Source of the DNA: Pseudomonadota bacterium
Lineage (GTDB): Bacteria; Pseudomonadota; Gammaproteobacteria; Burkholderiales; Methylophilaceae
Reading direction: 5' to 3'
Assembly: GCA_029563075.1 (NCBI GenBank)
Contig: JAKQTN010000067.1
Coordinates: 1-64,000, forward strand
DNA length: 64,000 nucleotides
How positions within the stretch are numbered: the stretch's first letter is position 1; the number at the start of each line of letters is the position of its first letter. Made by a program: the position numbers and the translations under genes. Positions 31,446 to 40,341 of the stretch are shown here, piece after piece. Below the pieces are notes generated by a model. It had not been told where the DNA came from. It searched no databases and saw only the letters and a program-made list of their open reading frames with translations.

Positions 31446-31472
31446 TTTCTCTATTTTTTCGCCTTTAGGCGA

Positions 31473-31506
31473 GTTTCTTTCTTTTGTTCGTGCAAAAGAA
31501 AGAAAC
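31473..31506. repeat. Perfect 14-bp inverted repeat (hairpin), candidate dispersed intergenic repeat
   Basis: gtttctttcttttg-ttcgtg-caaaagaaagaaac. Confidence 0.7.
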
Positions 31507-31736
31507 CAAAGAAAATCACGCCCCATTGCCGCTTATTTCCTTCGGTCTTAGCGCCGCATCTGGGCGGCTGCGGAACTCGCCTTCTAAAATCATTCAGGCT
31601 CAGACAGTCCTCGCCGCTTATCCATCTGTGGGCTCAAGCCGAAGGCGCAGCAAAGGGGGTTGTAAAGCATTTAAGTGGCACCGTTGCTGGCTAATTGAAG
31701 TAAAATCTACGCAATCTAAAAAACCTTGAGCATCCT

Positions 31737-33020
31737 TTGTATATTTCCCAACAAATCGCCGCAAATGCAGTAGCCCAAGTATTATCTGGCCGTAACCTTA
31801 CGCTGGCATTGCCGGATGCGCTTAAAGGTTACCCCACGGCAACGCCGCAACAACGCGGTGCGGCGGCTGATTTAAGTTATGGCACATTGCGGTTTTATGG
31901 TGAAGTGAGCGCTTACTTGACGCAGTTGCTAGAAAAACCGTTGAGCAATCAGCACATTACCGCGCTGTTGCTGGTGGCGATATATCAGCTGCTGCATGAC
32001 AAGGCCGATGATTTTACCGTGGTGAATCAGGCCGTAAAGGCTGCGAGTTATGCCAAGCCAAAGTGGGCGAAAGGTTTGGTGAACGGCGTGTTGCGTAATT
32101 TTCTACGGCAAAAAGATGCGCTTGCCGAGAAAATGAAAGTGGATGAAGTCGCCATTTATTCTTATCCAAAGTGGTGGATTAAAAAGCTTAGAAGCCAATA
32201 TCCAAAATCTTGGCGGAGCATTTTAGGAACAGGTAATGAGCATCCTCCCATGACGTTACGGGTGAATATCAGAAAAACCAATGCACAGGAATATTGCCAG
32301 CTATTAGCGCGCAAGAATATTGAGGCTTTACCGTTAGGCGCGCAGGCCGTGATGCTCACTAAACCGTTGCCTGTGGAGCAGGTATCGGGCTTTGCAGATG
32401 GCGTGGTTTCGGTGCAGGATTATGGCGCGCAGCTGGCAGCGCATTTGCTGGAAGTTCAACCTGGCATGCGCGTGCTGGATGCCTGCAGCGCGCCCGGCGG
32501 CAAAACCGGCCATATTTTAGAGCTAGCGGATGTGGACTTAACCGCGCTGGATAACGATGCTGGCCGTTTGAACCGCGTGGAAAGCAATTTGAAACGGCTT
32601 AACTTAAGCGCGAATTTGCAGCTGGGCGATGCGAGCACCTGGAAAACCGAAAAGTCATTTGACCGCATTCTGGCCGATGTGCCATGTACCGCGTCTGGTA
32701 TCGTGCGCAGGCATGTGGATATTAAATGGTTGCGGCGCGAGCCGGATATCGCCTCATTTTGCGCACAACAGGCGCTCATTTTGGCTAATTTGTGGCAATT
32801 ATTGGCAAAAGGCGGTAAATTACTCTATATAACGTGTTCAATTTTTAATGAAGAAAATCAGCAGCAAATTGACGATTTTTTGCAAAAAAATAACGATGCA
32901 ACTCAGTTACCGCTTTTATTGACTAATGAGATTGATAAGAACATTCAAATTGCAAATGGTCAACTTATCCCTTCCAGCCAGCACGATGGCCTTTTTTATG
33001 CGTTATTGCAAAAAACTTAG
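31737..33020 (+). CDS. rsmB: 16S rRNA (cytosine(967)-C(5))-methyltransferase
   Basis: NusB-like N-terminus; VLDACSAPGGKTGHILEL; LADVPCTASGIVRRHVDIKW; YITCSIFNEEN. Confidence 0.95.
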   Translation: MYISQQIAANAVAQVLSGRNLTLALPDALKGYPTATPQQRGAAADLSYGTLRFYGEVSAYLTQLLEKPLSNQHITALLLVAIYQLLHDKADDFTVVNQAVKAASYAKPKWAKGLVNGVLRNFLRQKDALAEKMKVDEVAIYSYPKWWIKKLRSQYPKSWRSILGTGNEHPPMTLRVNIRKTNAQEYCQLLARKNIEALPLGAQAVMLTKPLPVEQVSGFADGVVSVQDYGAQLAAHLLEVQPGMRVLDACSAPGGKTGHILELADVDLTALDNDAGRLNRVESNLKRLNLSANLQLGDASTWKTEKSFDRILADVPCTASGIVRRHVDIKWLRREPDIASFCAQQALILANLWQLLAKGGKLLYITCSIFNEENQQQIDDFLQKNNDATQLPLLLTNEIDKNIQIANGQLIPSSQHDGLFYALLQKT

Positions 33021-33579
33021 CTATTTATGGAGCTTGGGTCTGCTTTTGCTCCTGCTGGGCATGTTTTCGCTTGCAATTGCGGCTGAGAGCAGTATTAGAA
33101 TTAAAAGCGCAGAACTGCAGTTGCTGGAAGATTTTTACAGCCTAAGCGCAGATGCGGAAATGAGCTTCGATAAAGAAATCGAGGAGGCGGTGAATAAAGG
33201 CGTGCCGCTTAGTTTTTTAATCGAGTTTCAAATTGTGAGGCCGCGTAAATACTGGTTTGACGATGAAATTGTGACCACGTCTCAGGAGGTGACTTTGAGT
33301 TATCATGCATTGAGCCGCCAATATTTGGTGAATCGCGATGCACATCAGCAGTCTTTTGAGAGTTTGAACGAGGCCGCACAAGCGTTGGTTCAGATAGATG
33401 AATGGAAAGTGGTAGAAAAGACAGACTTGGAAAAAGGTGAAACTTACAGGGCGGCCATGTTGATACGCCTAGACCAGACCAAGCTGCCCAAGGCGATTCA
33501 AGTGGATACGATTGGCTCTGAAAAGTGGAACCTGACTTCGCAAAAATTCGAGTGGACGTTAAAAGAGCTCAATAAATGA
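32998..33579 (+). CDS. DUF4390 domain protein
   Basis: Signal sequence; IRIKSAELQLLEDFYSLSADAEMSFDKEIEEAVNKGVPLSFLIEFQI; overlaps rsmB. Confidence 0.88.
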   Translation: MRYCKKLSYLWSLGLLLLLLGMFSLAIAAESSIRIKSAELQLLEDFYSLSADAEMSFDKEIEEAVNKGVPLSFLIEFQIVRPRKYWFDDEIVTTSQEVTLSYHALSRQYLVNRDAHQQSFESLNEAAQALVQIDEWKVVEKTDLEKGETYRAAMLIRLDQTKLPKAIQVDTIGSEKWNLTSQKFEWTLKELNK

Positions 33580-33598
33580 TGCTTTTGATGTGTGATTT

Positions 33599-35863
33599 AT
33601 GAGATATATTTTATTTGTAAGCGTGGCGTTGGGTATCGTGTTGTTGTACCTGCTTTCGCTTGCAAGTGCCAATACTGCCGCATCCGGTGATTATTACAAA
33701 ATTCTGTTATACCTGAACATCACTCTGGCGGGCGTTCTGGTTATACTCATTGGTGTTCAGCTATGGCTTTTGGCAAAAAAAATCAAAAGCAGGGTGATGG
33801 GCAGCCGCCTCACTTTGCGCCTTTTGGGCACGTTTGCGTTAATGGCGATTATTCCCGGCCTCATTGTATATCTGGTTTCGGTGAATTTTTTAACGCGTTC
33901 GATTGAATCCTGGTTCAATGTAAAAGTTGAGTCCGCCCTCGATGGCGGCTTGAGTTTGGGGCAGCGCGCGCTGGATATCATGCTGGCAGATGTTGAGGAG
34001 AAGGCCGAGAATATAGCAACCAGCCTGGCTTTTCAGCCGACGCGGAGTCACTATAGCCTTTTGAACGATTTGCGGGAAAAGTCTGGCATACAGGATGCAA
34101 CACTGCTTACGCCACAAGGCCGTATTTTATCGGTATCTAGTAGCGATCCGAACAGTTTCCTGCCTGAATTGCCCAGCATTCCGCAATTACGCCAGGCACA
34201 AAGTCGCGTGTACGGCAAAATCGAGCCGATTCCCAATAAAGGGCTTTATTTGCGCGTATTGGCGCCAGTGAATGTGCAGGAGATTGCAGGTGAAACGCGA
34301 ATTCTGCAATTATTGCAGCCCGTGCCTAAGTCGCTGTCCAACACGGCTGAGGCGGTGCAGGAGGTATATCGCGATTATCAGGAGCTTTCCTATAGTCGCA
34401 ATTCGTTGAAAGACATTTTTGCGCTTACGCTTACTCTGGTGCTGATGCTCGCCATGTTGTCCGCATTGGCAATCGCCTTTGTGCTAAGCCGCAGGTTGAC
34501 GCAACCGCTAACTGTACTGGCAGAAGGCACACGTGCCATTGCCAGCGGCGATTACAGCACCATGTTGCCGGAGCATGGCAAAGATGAGCTGGGCATATTG
34601 GTGAAATCATTTAACAGTATGACGCGCCAGCTTGGCGATGCCACGCGGGCGACCGAGAGAAACAGGGCGCGTGTCGAGGCGGCACGTGGCTATCTGGAAA
34701 CTATTTTGGCACATTTGTCTTCAGGCGTGCTGGCGATCAATGAAAAGGCCGAGCTACGCACATATAACGTGGCGGCAAGCAATATTCTGGGTGTAAGCCT
34801 TACCCCATTTGAAAATAAGCCGTTTGCAAAAATCGCAGAAAGCCAGACTTTTTTGGCTGAATTTATTCAGTTATTGCAATCTCATTTTGAAATCACCAAA
34901 GCCAAAGAGCAGGAAAAGCAGGAGTTGACCAGACAAATCGAGATTGTACGGCCGCAAGGCAAGCAATTGCTGTTAGTGCGCGCCACACGCTTGCCAGATA
35001 GTGCGGGCAGCGGTTTTGTGGTGGTGTTCGATGATGTGACTACCATGGTACAGGCGCAACGCGATGCGGCATGGGGTGAAGTGGCGCGCCGGCTGGCGCA
35101 TGAAATCAAGAATCCGCTGACGCCGATTCAGCTTTCAGCCGAGCGTTTGCAGCATAAACTCCATGCAAAATTAAATGAAGAGGATGCCAGCGTGCTGCAA
35201 CGTGCAACCGATACCATTGTCAACCAGGTGAGCGCCATGAAAAGCATGGTGAATGAATTCAGTGAGTATGCACGCGCGCCTTCGGCTACTTTAATCAAGC
35301 TGAATCTCAACCGGCTGATAAAAGATGTCTCGGCGCTTTATGAAGGCGCCAGGGAGGATAGTGCGCATGCCAGAATCATATTTAGCCTGGCGCCCGACAT
35401 GCCGGACATGAAGGGTGATGCAACCATGCTGCGGCAGGTGCTGCATAATTTGATGCAGAACGCGCAGGATGCGCTCATGCACACAGAAAATCCGGAAATT
35501 CTGGTGCAAACCAAGTTTGATGAAACTTCCATACAACTCGTGGTAAAGGATAATGGGCAGGGCTTCCCGCTAGATCTGCTAAGCCATGCGTTCGAGCCTT
35601 ATGTGACGACCAAGGCGCATGGCACTGGCTTGGGCTTGGCAATCGTTAAAAAAATGATTGAAGAACATTCTGGCCAGATTAAAATAGAAAACAACCCAAC
35701 AGGCGGCGCGTGTATTACTATTGTGTTACCAATTGAAAGATCAGTCGATAAAAATGAAGCCAAAATGAACAACGAAAATAATGTAAAAGGTGCGAAGAAA
35801 CAAGCAACTCAAAAGCCGGCAACGAATAATAGAAATAAACAGAAAATGGTAAGGGAAGTGTAA
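33599..35863 (+). CDS. ntrY: NtrY-like sensor histidine kinase
   Basis: N-terminal TMs, HAMP, PAS, H-box RRLAHEIKNPLTPIQLSAERL, G-box GTGLGLAIVKKMIEEHSG. Confidence 0.93.
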   Translation: MRYILFVSVALGIVLLYLLSLASANTAASGDYYKILLYLNITLAGVLVILIGVQLWLLAKKIKSRVMGSRLTLRLLGTFALMAIIPGLIVYLVSVNFLTRSIESWFNVKVESALDGGLSLGQRALDIMLADVEEKAENIATSLAFQPTRSHYSLLNDLREKSGIQDATLLTPQGRILSVSSSDPNSFLPELPSIPQLRQAQSRVYGKIEPIPNKGLYLRVLAPVNVQEIAGETRILQLLQPVPKSLSNTAEAVQEVYRDYQELSYSRNSLKDIFALTLTLVLMLAMLSALAIAFVLSRRLTQPLTVLAEGTRAIASGDYSTMLPEHGKDELGILVKSFNSMTRQLGDATRATERNRARVEAARGYLETILAHLSSGVLAINEKAELRTYNVAASNILGVSLTPFENKPFAKIAESQTFLAEFIQLLQSHFEITKAKEQEKQELTRQIEIVRPQGKQLLLVRATRLPDSAGSGFVVVFDDVTTMVQAQRDAAWGEVARRLAHEIKNPLTPIQLSAERLQHKLHAKLNEEDASVLQRATDTIVNQVSAMKSMVNEFSEYARAPSATLIKLNLNRLIKDVSALYEGAREDSAHARIIFSLAPDMPDMKGDATMLRQVLHNLMQNAQDALMHTENPEILVQTKFDETSIQLVVKDNGQGFPLDLLSHAFEPYVTTKAHGTGLGLAIVKKMIEEHSGQIKIENNPTGGACITIVLPIERSVDKNEAKMNNENNVKGAKKQATQKPATNNRNKQKMVREV

Positions 35864-35865
35864 AC

Positions 35866-37134
35866 ATGGCGTCACGAAATATTTTGGTAGTGGATGATGA
35901 GATCGGCATTCGCGAATTATTAAGTGAGATATTGCTTGATGAAGGGCATCAGGTACTGCTTGCTGAAAATGCGCAGACCGCACGTGATGCACGCTTGAAA
36001 CAGCGTCCGGATATGGTGCTGCTGGATATCTGGATGCCGGACTGTGATGGCATCAGCTTGCTGAAAGAATGGGGGAATGCCGGTTTGCTGACGATGCCGG
36101 TGGTGATGATGTCGGGCCACGGTACGATTGATACCGCAGTGGAAGCCACGCGTATTGGGGCGTTCGATTTCCTGGAAAAGCCGATTGCCTTGCAGAAATT
36201 GCTTAAAACGGTCGCTGCTGCACTCAAGCATGCGGAAAATTTGCCTAAAACTGAAATGAATCTGGCCAGCTTTGGTAAAAGCCTGGTGATCAATGAGCTG
36301 AAGCAGCGTCTGGAGCAAATTTCGCGTACCAAAAACGCCTTATTGCTGATTGGCAAAAAAGGCGGCAGTGTCGAGATGTGCGCGCGGTTCTTACATTTGG
36401 CTGGCACGCCCTGGCTAGGCTTAACCGAATACGAAAAACTGGCCACTGCGCCATTGGAGTTGTTAGAACAGGCGCATGACGGCATTGTGTTTATAGACGA
36501 AGTCTCAGCGCTCAATAAAACCGAACAAAAAGGCCTGCAATTGTTGCTGGCGAAAGCCGAAAAATACCAGACGCGTGTGGTGTGTGCAAGCTCCTTAAGC
36601 TTGCCGCAACTTGCCGAGAATGCGCAGTTTGATAACGCATTGTTGCAGACACTTTCAACCAGTACGCTCAAAGTGCCTGCCTTGAATGATCACCGCGAGG
36701 ATATTCCAGACCTTGCCACAGCCATGGCGAATTTGCTGGTAGAAACTTCTGGCGCGCAATACAAAAGCTTTGATATTGCGGCCTTGAACGCCTTAAGAAA
36801 TGCCGACTGGCCCGGCGATTTGGTTGAGTTGGATGCTGTAGTGCAGAACCTGGTGTTGAGCAGTTTGGAAGAAAAAATCACGCTCAGCGATGTGCATCGT
36901 GTGCTGGAGCAGTTCAGCAGCAGCCCTGAAAATCAGGCATCTAAGCTGCAATCATTGCCGGTGAATCTTGCGCTGCCGCTGCGTGAGGCGCGCGACGATT
37001 TTGAGCGTTTCTATTTTCAACATCACATGGCCATGATTAACAATAACATGAGTAAACTGGCGGAGATCTCAGGCCTGGAGCGCACTCACTTATACCGCAA
37101 ACTCAAACAGCTGGGCATTAAAATAAAAGGCTAG
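35866..37134 (+). CDS. ntrX: NtrX-like response regulator with degenerate AAA+ domain and Fis-type HTH
   Basis: Receiver domain (VLLDIWMPDCDG, MMSGHGTID, FLEKP); C-terminal NNNMSKLAEISGLERTHLYRKLKQLGI; no canonical Walker A or GAFTGA seen. Confidence 0.88.
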   Translation: MASRNILVVDDEIGIRELLSEILLDEGHQVLLAENAQTARDARLKQRPDMVLLDIWMPDCDGISLLKEWGNAGLLTMPVVMMSGHGTIDTAVEATRIGAFDFLEKPIALQKLLKTVAAALKHAENLPKTEMNLASFGKSLVINELKQRLEQISRTKNALLLIGKKGGSVEMCARFLHLAGTPWLGLTEYEKLATAPLELLEQAHDGIVFIDEVSALNKTEQKGLQLLLAKAEKYQTRVVCASSLSLPQLAENAQFDNALLQTLSTSTLKVPALNDHREDIPDLATAMANLLVETSGAQYKSFDIAALNALRNADWPGDLVELDAVVQNLVLSSLEEKITLSDVHRVLEQFSSSPENQASKLQSLPVNLALPLREARDDFERFYFQHHMAMINNNMSKLAEISGLERTHLYRKLKQLGIKIKG

Positions 37135-37143
37135 CTTGCCAAG

Positions 37144-37911
37144 TTAACTGGCAAGGGTCAAAACTACCGGCGTGTGGTCAGAAGGACGCTCGAGCTTGCG
37201 CGGCGATTTATCTATCATGCAGCTTTGACAGGCGTCTTTCAGCGCATCGCTGACTAAAATATGGTCGATACGCATGCCTAAATTGCGCCTGAAACCTGCC
37301 ATGCGGTAATCCCACCAGCTAAAGTGGCCTTCGGCCTGCTCAAACAATCTGAAGCTGTCGTGCAGTCCTAACTGAGTAAGCTTTTCAAAAGCCTCGCGCT
37401 CGCGTGGCGATACTAATACTTGCCCGAGCCACGCTGCCGGGTCATGGCAATCACGGTCGTCGGGCGCGATATTGTAGTCCCCCAGTAAAACCAGATTCGG
37501 GTACTTTTTTAGCTCCTCTGCAAGCCAGTAGGTAAGCGCTTCCAGCCAGCGCATTTTATAGATGTATTTTTCAGAACCTACCGCCTGGCCATTCGGGATA
37601 TACACACAAACCACTCGCACAGCATTGATAGTCGCGCTAATCACACGCCTTTGCTCATCCTCGAAGTTTGCTATGCCATGCGAAATATCAGTTAGGTCAT
37701 GGCGGGTTAAAATCGCCACGCCGTTATAGGTTTTTTGCCCGCTATGCACCGCCTCATAGCCTGCCTGTTTTAATTCGGTGTATGGGAATTTAATGTCTTC
37801 CTGCTTGGTTTCCTGCAGGCACAGCACGTCCGGCTGGTTGTCGCGCACCCAATCCAATACATGCGGTAAGCGCACATTCAGTGAATTAACATTCCAGGTC
37901 GCTAATTTCAT
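37144..37911 (-). CDS. xth: Exodeoxyribonuclease III
   Basis: MKLATWNVNSLNVRLPHVLDWV, LQETKQED, GDYNIAP, RIDHILVS, SDHTPVV. Confidence 0.95.
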   Translation of the reverse strand: MKLATWNVNSLNVRLPHVLDWVRDNQPDVLCLQETKQEDIKFPYTELKQAGYEAVHSGQKTYNGVAILTRHDLTDISHGIANFEDEQRRVISATINAVRVVCVYIPNGQAVGSEKYIYKMRWLEALTYWLAEELKKYPNLVLLGDYNIAPDDRDCHDPAAWLGQVLVSPREREAFEKLTQLGLHDSFRLFEQAEGHFSWWDYRMAGFRRNLGMRIDHILVSDALKDACQSCMIDKSPRKLERPSDHTPVVLTLAS

Positions 37912-39935
37912 TCGCCCATGCCGTTATGTCTGAGAAGCGCGTCAATACTGGGTTCTCGGCCACGGAATGCCACGAATGATTCCATTGCCGGGCGTGATCC
38001 GCCCTGTGCTAAAATCTCGTTCCAGAATTTTTGCCCGGCCTCTGCGCTAAGTACGCCATTTTCTTCAAAGAAGCTGTACGCATCGGCTGACAGCACTTCT
38101 GCCCATTTGTAGCTGTAATAACCTGCAGCGTAGCCGCCCGCGAAGATGTGCGAGAAACTGTTTGGGAAGCGGTTCCAGCTCGGCGGGCGTACCACCGAGA
38201 CTTTGTCGCGAATTTCTTCAAGCAAGGACAACGGTGTTTTGCTGCCATTTGCATCAAATGCGCTGTGCAGCGTGATGTCGAATAGTGAAAATTCCATTTG
38301 ACGCACGGTTTGCATGCCCGCCTGAAAGTTTTTGGCCGCGACCATTTTATCGAATAACTCACGCGGCAGTTGCGCACCTGTGTCGACATGCTGTGTCATA
38401 TGGCGCAATACGTCCCATTCCCAGCAGAAGTTTTCCATAAACTGGCTGGGCAGCTCCACCGCGTCCCATTCCACACCTTTGATACCGGAAACACTGTAAT
38501 CATTTACCTGTGTGAGCATGTGGTGCAAGCCGTGGCCGAACTCGTGGAATAGAGTGATTACTTCGTCATGCGTAAATAAAGCAGGCTTTCCAGCTACCGG
38601 TGCAGAGAAGTTGCAGGTTAAATAGGCAACAGGGGTAGTCAGCTTGTCACCCACAATGCGGCGCGTAATCGCTTCATCCATCCAGGCGCCGCCGCGTTTG
38701 TTATTGCGGGCATACAGATCTAAATAAAATTGACCAATCAGCTTTCCGGCCTGATCGGTAATCTCGTAGAAATGCGCATCTTTGTGCCAGGTTGGCGCAT
38801 TCGATTTTTTTACAAATACACCAAAAATAGTTTCAACCACCTTGAAAAGCCCTGTTAAAACTTTATCTTCTGGAAAATACTGCTTTACTTCTAAATCAGA
38901 AAAAGCATATTTATCTTCGCGCAGCTTTTCCGATACATAAGCCACATCCCAGGCCTGCATGGCACTAATATTGAGCTTTTCTGCGTAAGCGACCAATTCG
39001 CGCATGTCCTGCTCGGCGTAAGGTTTGGCGCGGCTTGCGAGCGTATTTAAGAACTCAATGACTTGTTTGGGGGTATCCGCCATTTTGGTGGCGAGTGATA
39101 GCTCTGCGAAATTATTAAAGTCCAGCAGTTTTGCAGCTTCATCGCGTAGTTTTAGAATTTGCGAAATGATGGGTGTATTGTCAAACTCGGGTTTGCCGAA
39201 TTCGCTCGCACGCGTGGCGTAGGCGCGGTACAGGGTTTCGCGTAAGTTACGATTATCCGCATACTGCAATACCGGCATGTAACTGGGGAAGTGCAGGGTA
39301 AATTTATAGCCAACTTTCTTGTTTGCTTCAGCGGCCTCTTTTGCAGCCTGCAATACATCATCCGGAATCCCGGCCAGTTCTGCCGGATTTTCTATGTAAA
39401 GTGCGTATTCGTTGGTGGTATCGAGAACGTTTTCTTCAAACTTGGCGGCAAGTTTAGAGAGTTCTTCATTAATGGCTTTGAAGCGCGCCTTTTTGTCAGC
39501 CGGCAATTCTGCGCCGCCGAGTTTGAAATCGCGTACTTCGTTATCGATGATTTTTTGCTGGGCATTACTCAGTTTGGCAAAATCGGTACTATTTCTAATT
39601 GCACGATATTTAGCATAAAGTCGCCCATCCTGTGCCAAATCGCTGTAAAAATCGGTTAACTTCGCTAAATTATCATTATAAGCTTCCCGTAATTCCGGGC
39701 TGTTCACCACGGCATTCATATGCCCCACTTGTGACCAGGCGCGAGATATTTTTTCATCCAGGTCTTCCAGCTTCAGCGCGAAATTATCCCAAGTGGGGGT
39801 TTCATCAATGTTTGCCAGTACCTCAATGGTTTGTTTGCCTTCGCTTAACAGAATATCTAGCGCCGGCGAAACGTGTTCAGGTTTTATCTCATTAAATCTG
39901 GGTAAGCCTGCAAAATGCAGCAACGGATTTGACAC
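37908..39935 (-). CDS. prlC: Oligopeptidase A (M3 metallopeptidase)
   Basis: LFHEFGHGLHHMLT zinc motif, GVEWDAVELPSQFMENFCWE. Confidence 0.95.
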   Translation of the reverse strand: MSNPLLHFAGLPRFNEIKPEHVSPALDILLSEGKQTIEVLANIDETPTWDNFALKLEDLDEKISRAWSQVGHMNAVVNSPELREAYNDNLAKLTDFYSDLAQDGRLYAKYRAIRNSTDFAKLSNAQQKIIDNEVRDFKLGGAELPADKKARFKAINEELSKLAAKFEENVLDTTNEYALYIENPAELAGIPDDVLQAAKEAAEANKKVGYKFTLHFPSYMPVLQYADNRNLRETLYRAYATRASEFGKPEFDNTPIISQILKLRDEAAKLLDFNNFAELSLATKMADTPKQVIEFLNTLASRAKPYAEQDMRELVAYAEKLNISAMQAWDVAYVSEKLREDKYAFSDLEVKQYFPEDKVLTGLFKVVETIFGVFVKKSNAPTWHKDAHFYEITDQAGKLIGQFYLDLYARNNKRGGAWMDEAITRRIVGDKLTTPVAYLTCNFSAPVAGKPALFTHDEVITLFHEFGHGLHHMLTQVNDYSVSGIKGVEWDAVELPSQFMENFCWEWDVLRHMTQHVDTGAQLPRELFDKMVAAKNFQAGMQTVRQMEFSLFDITLHSAFDANGSKTPLSLLEEIRDKVSVVRPPSWNRFPNSFSHIFAGGYAAGYYSYKWAEVLSADAYSFFEENGVLSAEAGQKFWNEILAQGGSRPAMESFVAFRGREPSIDALLRHNGMGE

Positions 39936-39968
39936 AAAAATTCCTTCTAATTAATTAATCTCAAGCAC

Positions 39969-40325
39969 CTAGTTTATTAAACGTAAACAAAAGGGGTAGC
40001 GATAAGTCTCGCCCTTGCTAGTGGAGATGGCGGCGATAATGCAAAAAACAATGTTGAACAGCCAAACAATTCCGATGAGCAAAAAACCAATAAGAACGGC
40101 TACCAGAACCCAGGAAACAAACTGTGCAATCAACATGGTGATTTGAAAATTAAGCGCTTCTTTAGCCTGGTCGGCGATGTAGGCGCTATCGTCTTTTTTG
40201 AGTATCCAGACGAGCAGTCCTGGAATGAACGAAAATACAGTGCCGCCCAAGTGGGTGACGGTGGCGATATTTTTGTCATCATTGCTAGGGTTTAAATTGT
40301 CAGGCTTGGTAACCTCAGTAGACAT
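39969..40325 (-). CDS. DUF4870 domain membrane protein
   Basis: ATVTHLGGTVFSFIPGLLVWILKKDDSAYIADQAKEALNFQIT; C-terminal YRYPFCLRLIN. Confidence 0.9.
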   Translation of the reverse strand: MSTEVTKPDNLNPSNDDKNIATVTHLGGTVFSFIPGLLVWILKKDDSAYIADQAKEALNFQITMLIAQFVSWVLVAVLIGFLLIGIVWLFNIVFCIIAAISTSKGETYRYPFCLRLIN

Positions 40326-40341
40326 GGTGATTCCTTTCAAA

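Noticed and set aside
35949-36671. 240-aa minus-strand ORF
   Set aside because: Antisense to ntrX; Ser/Cys-rich translation typical of a shadow ORF.
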